From Bicyclus anynana (Eukaryota > Arthropoda > Insecta > Lepidoptera > Nymphalidae): 64,000 bases of DNA. The position numbers and the translations under genes are program-made. Where the stretch lies: NCBI RefSeq assembly GCF_947172395.1, contig NC_069109.1, positions 2,016,897-2,080,896 on the forward strand, written 5' to 3'. The notes below the pieces were generated by a model, which saw only the letters and a list, made by a program, of their open reading frames with translations, was not told where the DNA came from and did not search any database. This document shows positions 35,012 to 50,000 of the stretch, piece after piece. The stretch's first letter is position 1. Each line of letters begins with the position of its first letter.

Positions 35012-38000
35012 GTAAGTACTTAAATACCCCAGGATCTATGGACTTATTATATATTATACTATCTAAATAGCCCAGGATCCATTGAGCATTTTTAACCGAC
35101 TTCCAAAAAGGAGGAGGTTCTATGTTCGGCTGTATGTATATATATATATATATATATTTATGTATATCTAGCGATATTTCCTTCATTTATGAACCGATTT
35201 TAAAAATTCTTTTTTTGTTTAGAAGGGTTTCCAGGGTGGTCCCTTCTAATAAAAAAAATTCAACCGACTTCAAACTCATAAGTAACCTAAACTAAAAAGT
35301 AAAAAATAACATCTTACCTATGTGCTATCTTCTGATTAGTTTGAAGGCGGCGCCAATCCAGTGTGGTGTTTTAATTAAAGCCGTTTCTGAAAGAACCACA
35401 AAAATTTTGTAATTTAAACGGCTTGACTTGAATTAAAACATCACTGGCTTGGCACCGCCTTCAAATCATAGCTTTTGTACAGGAATACTCGTCTACAGTC
35501 CGCTGTCTGAGTCATCAATATGGCGGTGCGCGACAAACGCGGACTGCGACAGTCTGAGCGGCAGCGAGTGCGACGCGACTGGCGTCTGTCGGTGCGTGCC
35601 GGGTCAGCAGCCGGTGCTAGGCGGCAGCGCTTGTGTGGACGGTACGTCATTATCAACATGGTGATGCGACAAACGCGGTGCGACAGTTTGAGTGCGACGC
35701 GACTGGCATCTGTCTGTGCGTGCCGGGACTGCAGCCGGTGCTAGGCGGCAGCGCTTGTGTGGACGGTAAGTCATTGTCAATATGGTGGTGCGACAAACGC
35801 GGTGCGACAGTCTGAGCGGCAGCGAGTGCGACGCGACTGGCGTCTGTCGGTGCGTGCCGGGACAGCAGCCGGTGCTAGGCGGCAGCGCTTGTGTGGACGG
35901 TACGTCATTATCTTAAATTGTACATTTTATTAGTCCGGTAATGGGGATGATGACTAGGTTTGAATATATTGATTTTTATGATACATTCGGGTAAATAAGG
36001 TCAATGTTAACTAATTTATACATAAAAAGCAAAGATTGTCTGGATATTTGCAAAATAAATGAGATTATAAAATTTCAAAAACTATTAAAAAAAATTTATC
36101 GTAATTAGATGAAAATTCATACAGTTTTAGCTTCCTTACATTAAATGTGACATTTTTTAATAAATGAACTATAAAGATAAACGCACAAATAACAAAGATA
36201 TTTGTAATTTTGTTTGAACGCGCATACAAATCTAACGATCATTACATTGCCTATGACGTCATTTTTTCGAGCCATTTTGTATGGGGCGTTTTTCAGGGAT
36301 CCGCGGCAGCGCCGCAAATCTGACTCTTTAAATCCCTGTAGCTCCGAAAGTAATGATCGCAGATACCCTGTTACTTTTACAAAATTGCTTTACTATTAGC
36401 GTACTCTTAATTTATATACAATTTAAAAAACTGTCATCATCCCTATTAGACGAACGGCTAAAATTATTTATAGTTATTCATACGTTTATCGGGAAAGAGC
36501 AAACATTACGGTAACCGTATGAATAGCGGCTGTACTTATTCATACGGTAACCGGAAAAAAATGAAATTATTTTTCGCATCATCAGCCTTGTTTTAATTGT
36601 TTTTATTATTTGTTATAGTGGCACCTTACCTAACATCTCCATGCATAGAAGACCACCAATGTTCAAGACTGTTCACTGCGTTTGAATGCCGACAGTATAA
36701 CGAAACTATAATAGGTGGGTATATATTTGTCTTGTGTGGAATCATGGCAACACCACTATATATTTTTAAGTGAATTGTAACTCTTTTTAAAAATATTTAC
36801 ATATATGTGACGACATCAAGCGAGTCGCAGGGATTCGTTGGATTCGGTTTAGGATCGTGATGTTTGGAAGTAGAGATCATACTATTTTATGAAGTAATTT
36901 ACTTTATAAATATTGTAGCTGAGGTCAGAATTAGAGGTGTTAGGCCAATAGTCCACCACGCTGGCCCAATGCGGATTGGCAGACTTCACATATGTAGAGA
37001 ATTGAGATATATTCACTGGGCTATCACATTGAAAATATGTCTTTTTCAATTATATATTTGAAAAGAAATGGTGAATCCATGTGTAGTGTTTGTGTCTACT
37101 AAATATATACGCTGGTTGTAGGAGAAAGCGGTCAGTCTGTCAGTTCCGTCGGTCGAGGACAGACATGTGCTGCTGGCCATACACGTGTAGTAATGACCCA
37201 ACGCTTTGATTCTATTACAGTAAGGATCAGGGTCCTTACACCATGTAAAAACTCAAATCATCTCCTCTCATTTCCAGAAGGAAACTGCTTCTGTTCAGCG
37301 GGTCACCACTACTTCAGAGGTAGATGCTGGCGGATAGCAGACTTTGGAGCTCCTTGCACCAGGGACGAGGAGTGTCTGGGCACCATACGGAACCCCTTCA
37401 GCATGAGGTGCCAAGGAACCTGCCAGTGCGCTGAAGGATACTACGAGAGACAAAGAGGCGATTGTAGGAAAATTGGCGCAGGTAATAGAGGTTTCATCAG
37501 CTTAGTTCCCGTGGGAATTTGGGGGATTATACTATAGTTTGTTAATCAATGATAAAGTAACTTTCAATAGGTAAAGAAATTTTTAAAATTGGTCCAGTAG
37601 TTTCGGAGCCTATTCCCTACAAGCAATTGGACAAAATATGGAATGTCAATAATTCTGGTTAATATATTTTTCTCTAAAGAAAGGTGCTTACTAATTTAGT
37701 ATTACCTAAACCATATCAAATTAAATAAATACCTATTTGGTGATGATTATTTTTCAACACGTTATTTTTTTTATTTCGTTTCGTTTCCTTTATTTTAATT
37801 TCATTTCATCTAATTTCAATTAAAGACTGCCTTCTAAGGTTTTACTTACCTGAGCTTAACCAATTTGATTTATCTATTTGAATGGTGTAATGTTTTTATA
37901 TAGTTACTTGTATGTTATTTATAACAAAAACCAATACAAAAAACCGTTCCTTACAAATTATACTGTTTGTTGCATTTCTGCATATATATTTTTTTATTTT

Positions 38001-41000
38001 ACAGAGGTAGGAGACGGCTGTATTCTGGATATAGACTGCAGGTTTCCGGATGGCGTGTGTGACTTGCCCACTCTGAGGTGTATTCAAAATGGTAAGTACT
38101 AAGTACCTTTAGTCTGTATTTCTGATTGTGTGTTTGCTGTAGACTACTAACGTGACCACAGCAGCCTCACCGTGGGTTTGTGCGAGCGCAGCTCTGCCAG
38201 AGTCGAACCGGAGGGCTAAAGGATTGTGGGGAACGTATACTCGCTGTAGGCTGCAAATGTGATTGCAGCAGCGTCACCGAGGGGTTCGTGCGAGCATAGA
38301 AGCTCTGCCACAGTCGAGCCCGAGGGTTAGAAGAACGTGGGAGACTTATACTCGCTGTAGACTCCTAATGTGACCGCAGCAGCGTCACCGGGGGTTTGTG
38401 CGAGTGCAGAAGCTCAGCCAGACTCGATTTCCAAGGGCTTGAAGAACGTGGGGGACGTATACTCGCTGTGGGCTCCTAATGTGACCGCAGCAGCGTCACC
38501 GGGGGTTTTTGCGAGTGCAGAAGCTCTGCCAGACTCGATTTCCAAGGGCTTGAAAAACGTGGGGGACGTATACTCGATGTAGGCTCCTGCAAGCTGCTCA
38601 TGCAAGCGATGGGATTCCAGTAGGCCTAGGATGTGCACCAAGACGTATCTTGAGACGAAAGAAAGATAAATGTTTGTCGGTAGCAGAGTCGAAAATATCG
38701 CTCACTCTTTCGTTGCGTTGAGGTGAAAGAGCTGGGACTAAGACACCTACTCTTTGATTGGTGGACAATGGACAATATTATGCCTTTTTCTCATCATAAG
38801 ATACTGGTATGTCACTAATGTATGCTAGATCTTCAGGAAAAACTTTAAATTTTACTGTTTTACAGTCACCACGCCAAACTCACAGCCGGAGCAGTCACTC
38901 ACCACTCAAATAGCGCCCCAGCCACTGCCACTCACCACAGTGCAGCGAGTGACGTGTAACCTCACCACACCGTGCGAGGAACCCTTCGAATGCTCTCCAT
39001 CTGGTGTCTGCATATGTCCCGTTGGGTACTACGAGAGTGTCAATGGACAGCGGTGCTTGGCTGGTAAGTTACAGACCTTAGGAAGGTGTTCTTGACAAAA
39101 ACCGTTGCTGGAGCTATCAGCCACATTAATGACGTCACTAACACTGTTACTGACCATTCTGCAACTACACACTACAATTTTGCTATATTATAATTTTGCT
39201 ACGTACGTATTTTGGGTTAAAACGTGCGGTGTCACTTGGATTTGTTGGATGTTCGCGAATATAGTAAAATAAATCTACAGCGACATTATTGGCTAAAGCT
39301 CCGGTAACCGGAAAAATAATCGATTAATATTTCCGGTAACCGTCTGATTCCAGTGACCGTGTGAATAAAATAAAATTGTTCGTACTGTTTCTGTATGAAC
39401 TTCGTTTAATATTATTTTAAAAGACTTGATGCTACTGTTATTTTAGAACAGTCTTTTGCAAGCATAATATATAAAATACCTTTTATTTCTTGCATAAATT
39501 ATGTTATTCTAAGTTAATTTGGTTAGTAAAACTTAAATATATGTTAGTACATTAGTAGTTCATTTATATTACGCAAGAACCCCAGAATGAGTGAAGGCCT
39601 CCTCGAAAGATGTTCAATTGTCTCTGTCCTGTGCTATTATATTTTTTTTTTCATTTATTAGGTATACCTCAGAATGTATATAGTATATTTTGCAAGTATA
39701 TTTCAAACAAATCTTTTTCCAGAGCTCGGTTCACTGGCGGAACCAGATCAGTGCGTGGGGTTGCTGGCAGTGGTAGTGGATGGTATCTGCAGTTGTCCTG
39801 CCAACATGTTCTTTGAGGAAAACATGCGCGACTGTGTCAGAGGTTAGTAGTGTGTGTTAGTATGTGTGTGTGTGTGTGTGTGTGACTGTGGCACCATAGG
39901 TCCCATCAAATGAACCGATTTTGATTTTGATTTTGTTTTTTGGGACGTCACAAAATATTTTTTTGCGCATTAATTTTTCTGTCAGTGTGTTTTTGTATAA
40001 CTCGCAAATGCGAGTTTCTAAATCATCTCTATCTTTCTCAGTCTATAGTACCGTGTTAGACAGAGAGATATAGAGGTGAATTCGAAACTTGCCTTTCATC
40101 ATCATCATCATCATATCAGCCGATGGAGTTCACTGCAGGACATAGGCCTTTTGTAGGCACTTCCAAACATCACGATACTGAGCCGCCTGCATCCAGCGAA
40201 TGTCTCCGACTCGCTTGATGTCGTCAGTCCACCTGGTGGGGGGTCGACCGACACTGCGCTTACTAGTGTGGGGTCGCCATTCCAGCACCTTGAGACCTCA
40301 ACGTCCATCGGCTCTTCGAACTATGTGCCCCACTCATTGCCACTTCAGCTTCGCAACTCATTGAGCTATGTCGGTGACTTTGGTTCTTCTGCAGATCTCC
40401 TCACATTTCTGATTCTTCTGATTCGATCACGCAGAGATACTCCTAACATAGCTCGTTCTATCGCCCACTGTGTGACTCTGAGCGTTCTTATGAGACCCAT
40501 AGTTGGAGACCAAGTCTCGGAACCATAGTTGTCATCACTGGCAACTTTTGAAACTTTTGTCTTCAGGCACTTGCCTTTGCGAGTTATAAAAACGTCGTCA
40601 CAGAATAGCGCTACGCGGCATCGGCGGTGTTTTCAACATTTCATATCCACAACGATGACTTTTCTAACTATGTGCTTTGGTAATAGCCACTTCAGCTTCG
40701 CAAATCGTTGAGTTATTCCTCTGTTCACTGCTACTTGTCGTATTGACTGATATTCCTTTGTGTGATGTGACGGGTTGATCATTTTGTGGTAGTGGAAACA
40801 CTTCGAGCAGATCCCAGGACTTGAGAGTTGGTTTGAAGGATCCTTTCAGAATGCATAAACACTCACCTTCACTGCCCGACATGTCCTCCATGCCCACAAT
40901 AAACAATTTATGATAAACAATAATTACAACACAAAATCACATACGTGACGGGCAGCGTGACGGTGTCTACGCTGCCTAACAAACAACTGAGTTGAAGTCC

Positions 41001-44000
41001 TCTCCATAATAACATAAATAATGAATAGTACCACCTGTAATCGAGCAACCTGTGACATCTGTTCACAGCTACCCGTCGTATAACGGACTCGTGCGTGACG
41101 GATAGCAACTGTTACACCTTCGGGCCGGCGTCACGCTGTGGACCTCCTCAGCCTCCGTGGAACTTCCGCTCCTGCGAGTGCGTCCCCGAGTACGCTGTGT
41201 GGGACCCCAGGCAGACTTTCTGCAGACTCTTCTCTGGTAAGAGATGTTTAGTAGTAGGGATTTTTGTAACAAACCCGTTTGTGGGAAAGACCTTAGCCTG
41301 TAGCCATATGTACCACATAAAGTGTAAATTATAAAGTTCTGTGTGACTTGATCACTTCTTTTTTTAATTGTGTTTTAAATAGGTAAAATAAATCTAAATT
41401 GTAATAAACTTTAATGTATGTTCGTGCCAGACGTAATACTATAGACTTTTGGGCATAAATATAGAATTACATTTGGGGACACTCAGTAACGCTGTGTGTC
41501 GACGTAGTGGTCTAAAAGGTGAAGCGTTGATAGAAAAATTTGACAATAAGGAAGGGCAATCCAGTCTACCTGTTAAAATTGCTTGAAGCAGTAACATATC
41601 GCTCAAGTTTCTCCGCTTTTCTAGTGTGTCAATTTTGTAATGTATACAAGCATCCTCATAACTATTAAATATTTTAAATTCCTTAAATGCAAATTATTTT
41701 TAGGAATAGGGATGATGACAGTTTTTTAAATTATATATAAATTAAAAGTATGCTAATAGTAAAGCAATTTTGTAAAAGTAACAGGGTATCTGCGATCATT
41801 ACTTTCGGAGCTACAGGGATTTAAAGGGTCAGATTTGCGGCGCTGCCGCGGATCCCTGAAAAACGCCCCATACAAAATGGTACGCACTTATGACGTCGTA
41901 GGCAATTAATGATCGTTAGATTTGTATGGGTGTTTAAACAAAATTACTAATATCTTTGTTATTTCTGCGTTTATGTTTATAGTTCGTATATTAAAATAAG
42001 TCATATTTAATGTAAGGAAGCTAAAACTGTATGAATTTTCATCTAATTACGATAAAATATTTTTAATAGATTTTGACCTTTTATAATCTTATTTATTTTG
42101 AAAATATCCAGTCAATCTTTGCTTTTTATATATAAATTAGTTAACATTGACCTTATTTACCCGAATGTATCATTAAAATCAATATATTCAAACCTAGTCA
42201 TCATCCTTGTTTCTTTAGATTTTAGTTTAGTATAGATTACTGTTGATAATTGTGTTGTTGGTTTGATGACATTGATGATGATTTGTACCAGGTGTTGGTG
42301 GCTCTTGCGAGGCGGACAGCGATTGTCAGGCCGGAGACCTGGAGATACATTGCGTCAAGAACGAGGAGGGTCAGGGCATCTGCTCCTGCCCTGACGGCTT
42401 GGAGGAGTACGAGGGACTGTGCCTGACTACTGGCTTAGGTTTGATGATGTTTTTTTGACCTTATAAGCTATGACGACCTGTCCCATGATGCATTTGGTTA
42501 TATCTTGTGTTTTTTTATTGAATAGGGTAAGTGTAGATATAGTCTCAGGTGGAACGCACTTGCCTAAGTGATGCCTCTTCACTTTCATCTTAAAGATGAA
42601 GAAGAAGATGAAGATTGAGGTTCTAAAAATTAGGGCTTTTATCTAGAAGAAGGTGACGCGCCTGCCTGCTGAAGTGTACAAATAGGGTTTGTTTCAAATT
42701 TCTCTAAGAACGCCATCTATTGGTAGTTTGAAATAACAAACACTGTTTCACTGTGCCTGTAGATGGCAGAACGCATCGCCCGATTAGACGTGATAGCCCA
42801 GTGGATATGACCTCTGCCTTCAATTCTGAGGGCGTAGGTTCGAATCCGAAATCCACCTCCAACTTTTCAGTTATGTGCATTTTAAGAAAATAAATATCAA
42901 GTATTTCAAGCGGTGCAGGAAAAACATCGTGAGGTTCCAAATGTGAATGAAACCAATGTCGAACAAAGGTCATATCACATCATTTGTCAGGACAATTTAA
43001 TTAACAAAACTGTAACCAAAATAAAACCCTAGAATGGCAGAGAATGATCTTGAGTGGAGTCACGCACTTGTGAACGTTGTGTGTAGGGTTAAGGGAGCCC
43101 TTGACAGTTAACCAGCACTATCCATTCCCACTTAAGTCACTTTCCCCGCCTATCCCAATCCAAAGTAACCCATAAAGAATTACACAACAAGAAATGTGGA
43201 CGGCTCGAACGCCCCGAGTATACTGAAGCCGACCGCACTACAAGCGCCTTATATCGCAAGTCGTTCCCGCCAACCGATCGTCACCACTCTCTAACTCCCC
43301 ACTCTTTACGGAAACATTTCACTTCACCTGATGTCATATCCGTCTCAGACTACTATTTCCTACAATACTGTGCGCAGCAGTACTGTATTACCATAGGTTG
43401 AATAATAAGTTGACTCCGATGTGTATGGAAAAATCACTTTAATTATGAGAAATATAAATTGAACATGTGTACATAGGCCGGTGGTCGGAAGGCAAGAGGA
43501 GCGATTACAAGTTATAATCGGCCGGCAGTGTTGCCAGCACGATTTTATACAATTCCTTTATTTACCATAATGTTGCCTGCAACATGCTGCGGCCTCATGA
43601 TGTTATGAACTATACAATTGTTAAATAATATGTAAACTGGAAATTTAAACATTTTACAAGTTAAGTTTAGTTGTTGCTTACAATGTTAAATTTAAAATTT
43701 TCTTAATACTAAACATTCTTATAATAATTAAATACTAATTGGAATCTATTGGCAATACACATATTTTGTTAATGGCTCGAATGTGTGTTTTTTTATTTGG
43801 GGTCATGACCTCGACGGCCCTGACCTTTCCATCGTGACCAGGACATAATCTTACAATTCGTGCCATGGGCCAGTACATAGGATATAAATTATCATCCTTT
43901 AGAATAACTAAACTTCCTACTTTAACATTATTCTGGTCTTGGCGCCATTTTGGCCTATTTTGGAGAATATTTAAATAATATTTATGCCAAACCTTCCAAA

Positions 44001-47000
44001 ATTGTTGTTTTAAATTAGTACATAGCTGCCAAAACTTAAGTTTATTTTTAGGTACATTAATTAAATTGTTTTCTGGATACATAGTTAACGCACTACCAAT
44101 AATAAAGTGACCAGGTGTTAAATAATAAAAGTCATCTGGATCAGATGAGAGTGATAACAATGGTCTTGAATTAAGTACAGCTTCAATCTCACAAAGAACT
44201 GTGTTAAGCTGTTCATATGTCAATAAACTATTTTGTACAACTCGCCTTAAATGGTATTTTGTACTTTTAACTGCTGCCTCCCAGAGACCACCAAACGTAG
44301 GAGAATAGCACGGAATGAAATGGAAATTTATACCTTGTTCTGCAGCAAATTTTTGTACGTTTGCCTGGTGATACTGAGATGCATGCAGCTTATACAATTC
44401 ATTTAATTGGTTGCTAGCCGATTTGAATGAGCTAAAATTGTCACAGTGGACCTGGCTGGGCTTTCCACGTCTGCTTATTTGCCTTTTGAGACAGCCTAGA
44501 AATGTTTCTGTGGTTAAGTCCGAAGCCAGTTCTAAGTGAACTGCCTTCGTGGTAAAGCATACAAAAACGCATATATAACCTTTTCCGACTACAGAGCGTC
44601 TAATTCGCGATAGCTTGACGTCTACAGGCCCAGCAAAGTCCAAGCCGATAACCTGGAACGGTCGGCTCGTGGCTGTGACACGGCTGGCTGGCAGTGAGCC
44701 CATTAGCTGTTGAGCAGCTGTCGCCTTATTTCTAAAACATATAATACATTTGTGGGTTATTTTCTTAATATGTAATAAGCCATTTACAATCCAAAATTTT
44801 TGGTTTAAACTTGAAAGCAGAAGCTTAGGTCCTGCATGCAGTAATCTTTCATGTTCGCTTTTAATAATCAAGCTAGTAATTAAAGAGTCCTTTGGTAGGA
44901 TAACAGGATGTTTTTGTGACAGTGGTATGGCAGCATGGTGGAGCCTCCCACCTACACGTAAAAGACCTAGGTTATCAATGAAAGGATGTAGGTTCACAAG
45001 AGTTCCTTTTAAATTATTGCCTTTGCAAAGTGCATTAATTTCAGATTTGAAATGGACACCTTGTTCATGTTTAACTATAACCATTAAGGCATTTTCAAGC
45101 TCTGAGCTTGTTAAATATTTACTATTTATTTTATTTTTATGTTTATTTACATTATTCAAAAATCTTAACATATAAGCCATGAGCCTAATGATTTTTGTAA
45201 TATTAGAATAATTATATAATTGTTTGAAAATATATTCAATAGAATTTGATGATTGGTCATCAGAAAGCACTAAGCAAGGCCTCACCTCGGGTAGAGTGCT
45301 GGGGAGCTCTGGTTTACAACAATCAAAATTGTACTCACTGTTACGTAGAAATTGTGGCCCGTTCCACCATAACTGGCACCGGTTCAGCTCGCCTGGCTTT
45401 AGCCCTCTGCTGATGAGGTCGGCAGGATTTTCTTTGGTGTTGACATAAAGCCATGACCATGCACCTGTAGCCTGACGAATGACACTCACTCTGTTCGCTA
45501 TATAAGCTTGAAGCTGCATCAATTCAGTGTCAATCCATGCAAGAACAATCTTTGAATCACTGAATAGATATACATCCTTTATTTTAACTTTAAGCTTAAG
45601 TGAATCATATGTTTTTGCCATTAACTTAGATAACAAGAGTGCAGCATTCAATTCAAGCCTTGGCACTGTCATGCCCTTCTTTTGAATAGGATTTATTCTA
45701 GATTTCGAACAGAGCAAGTAAGCATTTGAGTTACCTAATTTGTTGACTCGCAGGTATACACAGCAACCGTAGGCCGTGGAACTCGAAGCATCAGCAAATC
45801 CCACCAGCTCTGCAGTGTAATTTTCTGAAATATCTATATTTCTACTTAGTTTAATTGGCTCCATTGCTAATAGATCAGCTGTAAACTGTAGCCACTCTTC
45901 TTGAATGTTAAGAGGGGGAGTGGAATTCCAATCAATATTTTGTAGCCATAATTTTTGCATGATGACCTTTGCTGTTACTATAATAGGACTTGCAAACCCC
46001 ATAGGGTCGTAGAACCTACCTATGTAACTTAATATTCTTCTTTTTGTTATTTCTTTAGGGTTAAACGGTTCAGGGGATGATATTATAAAGTTATCATCTA
46101 TAACATTAATGCGCAGCCCTAAAGCTTTCATGTCAAAATTTTCTTTTTGCAAATCTAAACTACAAAAATGTTGTTGCTCGGTCTGTGGTATATCTGACAG
46201 TATGCTTTTATTATTTGAGGCCCACTTGTGTGTATGAAATCCACCTAGACTGAGTATTTCGCGTAGTTGATTCCTTGCAGTTATAACTGAGTTGAAATCA
46301 TGATCTGTGTAAAGAATATCGTCAACATATGTATGATTATTAATTATGTTGGAAGCTAGAGGATACAAATTTTCGTACCTAATTGCTAGCTCCTTTAAAC
46401 AACGTGTTGCCAAGTAACTAGAGCTTTTTAACCCGTATGTTACTGTGTCTAATCTAATACATTTAATTGATTCACTTGGATTGTCTCTCCAAAGAATGTT
46501 TTGTAGAGAAGTGAATTTGGGATCAATTTTTATATTGCGGAACATATGTTTGATGTCCGTTGTGAATGTATATTTGCCAAATCTGAATAGCATGAGTATA
46601 TCAAAAAGATCTTTTTGCACTACCGGTCCATTGAGTTGTAAACTGTTTAAGCTGACCTTCTTGTCAGTTTTCATTGAAGCATCAAATACACACCGAAGTC
46701 GGGTTGTACTTGAATTTTCATTTATTACTGCATGATGGGGTAAATAGTAAGTTGCTTGTTTGTTTATGTCATACAGTTCAATGTCCATATAATGACCATG
46801 GTTAAGTGATAAGTATTCATGGATAAATCTTTGATATTGCATGAATAGATTTGGATTTGAATGCAATTTCTTTTCTAAATTTAAAAATCTCTTTAAAGCA
46901 AGGTGAAAGGATTCGCCTAATATGCCATTAATATCTTCTAAAGGTAATTTCAATGGTAAGGCAACTTGAAAGTGATTATTTTCTAATTTGACAGAGCTTT

Positions 47001-50000
47001 GAAATATTTGTTCACACAGCTCCTGTTCAGAAGTTTTTTCATGGAATAATTCTGGGACCTTTTCATAAGACCAAAACTGAGAAATTGTTTTTTGTATATC
47101 TAGCTCACATTTTAATGCTACTTTGTGACAAGATGGTTTGGATAAATCGACTGGCAAACCTCCTCCTATTATGTGACCAAATAGTGTTGGAAATATGTGT
47201 AATTCAAACCCTGGAGACCCTTGTGATGTAGTGTGACACGAAGCAGTAGGGAGAACCTGTTGTGACCCGTGAGGATCACTTGCAGCTGGTGAGCTGAGGT
47301 TCATTGGCACCACCACCACGCTCTGATTGCTCGGCAACAGGGTCTGGAAAAACACATCCGCACCAATGAGAATATGTATTTCACTTGGTACATTGAACTG
47401 TTCATCGGCTAAAGTTATATTATTTGGTATGTGAATTTTGGAAATATCAATGTTACTCTGGGGAAGTTTACAAGTTATATTTTCTACTACATGACAGTTG
47501 ATGATTTTTTTGAACGGAATGTGCATAGAATGCACCTCTAATGGGATGCAGTACTTTGTATTATTTTTAGTGTTAGATATGCCAATAATATTTGTGTTAT
47601 TGGGTGTGGGAGTCAAACCTAATATTTTTATGACCTTTGAGGTCACTAACGATACCTGTGAACCGCTATCTAGTAAAGCCTTGATGCGGTACTCTCGGCC
47701 ATTCTTGCTGAACACCTTTACTCTTGCTGTGGGCAGGAGTACATTATTATCAATGTTGCCTGTCATAGTAACAGGAGGTGCCAGGGCGGGAGAATTGCAG
47801 ACTAAGCTGTTGTGACAGCCCTTGCAGTCTGAGCATCGGAAGTGAAACCTACATTTGCCCTTATGTGTACCTAAACATGTAATACAAAGTTTATTCTTTT
47901 CTATGAATAATATTCTTTCCTGTGCTGTCAATAAATAGAATTTTTTACATTTAAAAAGTTTATGTTCTTTGGACTTACAGTAACTGCATGATGATCCCTG
48001 CGTGGCGAGAGCTGCTACCCGTGAGTTACCCGCAGTGTGACCTTGCTCAGCATTTTCTAAAGCCAAGGCCCGTTTCTCAAGGTACTGGAGAAACTCTTCC
48101 AGGCTCGGCTTGTTATCAGAGCTTCTATCCATTTGGTAGGCTCTCGTTGTAAAGCTATCTAGTTTACGGGAGAAAATGCAAAGAAGTATGGGACTCCAAT
48201 GTATTACATTAGGCTCATGAATGCTTATGGCAGCTAATTGTTGTCTAATACATGACACAAAGTCTCTTAAATTACTAGCCGTGGACTTAGTGATACATTT
48301 TAAATCTAACAAATGGCTTATGTGTTCATTCACAATTTTATACTTATTTTCATACCTATTTTCTAATAATTTGAGTGCTTCACTATAGCTTTCAGGGGTT
48401 ATTGGTAAATTTTTTATTAAGTCTAAAGGTTCACCTATGAGATATGATCTTAAGTAGTATAATTTTTGTATGACGTCTAGACTTGAATTATTATGTATCA
48501 TTGATTTAAAAAGGCTTATGAATGGTATATACTCGGTGAATTTACCGTTAAACTGTTGGATGTCCACGGGAGGTAAATGAGTTTTTGCCGCTACACTCGG
48601 TTGAGCAACTGAATTGGTTGAAGACGCGGGTGCAAACCCACGTTGCGCAATCGCCTTGTTTAACATCGTTACCATTTTGTAAAACTTTTCTTCGACGACG
48701 TCCACGCACTCCTCATCTTTGGGATTCAAATGTAAAATGTCTTTGCACAAGTCTTCGTATTCATTAAAAGTTTTTTCCAGTCGGTCGCGCCGAACCATGA
48801 GTTCCTCCACGTGGTTCTTTAGTAGATTTGCCTCTTCTGCTTCTAAATACTGATAAAGCCGCGTGATTGTGCGCTTTGCGTAACCGCGTGCTACATTCTT
48901 CCTTGATAATTCGTCCTCCATTATGATTTACGACGTATATACTAATAGGTATTTCCGAAATACACTGATTTATGGTTACTATTGCTCGAATAACGGCACT
49001 GAGTGATGATATAACTTTTTTGAACAGAAATTGCTATTCACTTTAGTATTAGCACTGATTTTACTTTTAGTTTTAATGCAATAAAGAGACTTGATACACT
49101 GCGCAGACGACGATGACAAAATGGCGCGGGGCGCCGTCCCTCGTCTCGATGATGTTGCGTTCGCCACGTTTTTACCTCGTGGTCGTAGCGCTGGCGCGAT
49201 GCTGCTTTCTCCCTCACTCCCACTGGCGACGTATCTGCTTTGCGCTCTCACGCGTTGGCTCACGGTAGATTATAGATGAATATTGCGTAAGTCAATCAGA
49301 GCGGCAACGTCGCGTTGCGGACCTTTGTCTTTTTGCAAAATGTTTGATTCTCAATAATGAAAGCGTATTTTTACCTCTTGCTGTCTTCAATCGGAGGGCC
49401 GAAGGACCATGTGCGCAGCAGGACTGTATTACCATAGGTTGAATAATAAGTTGACTCCGATGTGTATGGAAAAATCACTTTAATTATGAGAAATATAAAT
49501 TGAACATGTGTACATAGGCCGGTGGTCGGAAGGCAAGAGGAGCGATTACAAGTTATAATCGGCCGGCAGTGTTGCCAGCACGATTTTATACAATTCCTTT
49601 ATTTACCATAATGTTGCCTGCAACAAATACTTATTTTGGTTTTGGTTCACAGAGCTGGGCGATAGATGTCAGCATTCTCGCGAGTGCACCACAGAAAATA
49701 CAGCGTGTGACCCCGTCACGCAGCTCTGCGCCTGCACCGAGGGGTACCAGCCCAACGATGGGGTCTGCTCGCCTAGTAAGACATCATTATACATTTCTCA
49801 TAAAAAAAATCGAAATAGACCGCCTGCATAGTACTTACTTGCGGACTGTTTTTGAAGTAGGTACTTACCTATAGGCACATAAGAGTATAAAACATATGTG
49901 TATAGGTTCTTAGAAGAAAGAAAAACTCAGCATCTCAGGATTCGAACTTATGACTCCAAGATCCGCAATTAGGTAACATAGGCTGACCACGAGTCAGTTT

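Larger units (their letters stand above)
43369..49625 (-). mobile_element. Full-length BEL/Pao LTR retrotransposon in intron 9 of the EB-protein gene
   Basis: 6257 bp, antisense to the host gene, bounded by 216-bp LTRs that start TG and end CA. The LTRs differ at one position (GCAGTACTG versus GCAGGACTG). The 5-bp AATAC flanks both ends (43364-43368, 49626-49630) as target duplication. The single long gag-pol frame is intact. No envelope-like frame lies between the pol end (43735) and the 3' LTR. LTR identity and the intact frame imply a very recent insertion. Confidence 0.97.

Noticed and set aside
35633..35815. Second and third copies as functional cysteine modules
   Set aside because: Small deletions shift their frames, two cysteines are lost, and no acceptor lies between copies.
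38370..38641. Coding frames on both strands
   Set aside because: They arise from the 111-bp minisatellite, whose unit is a multiple of three; no splice sites in the phase of the gene.
44750..47815. Plus-strand frames inside the BEL/Pao element
   Set aside because: They are shadows of the minus-strand gag-pol frame without splice sites or motifs.
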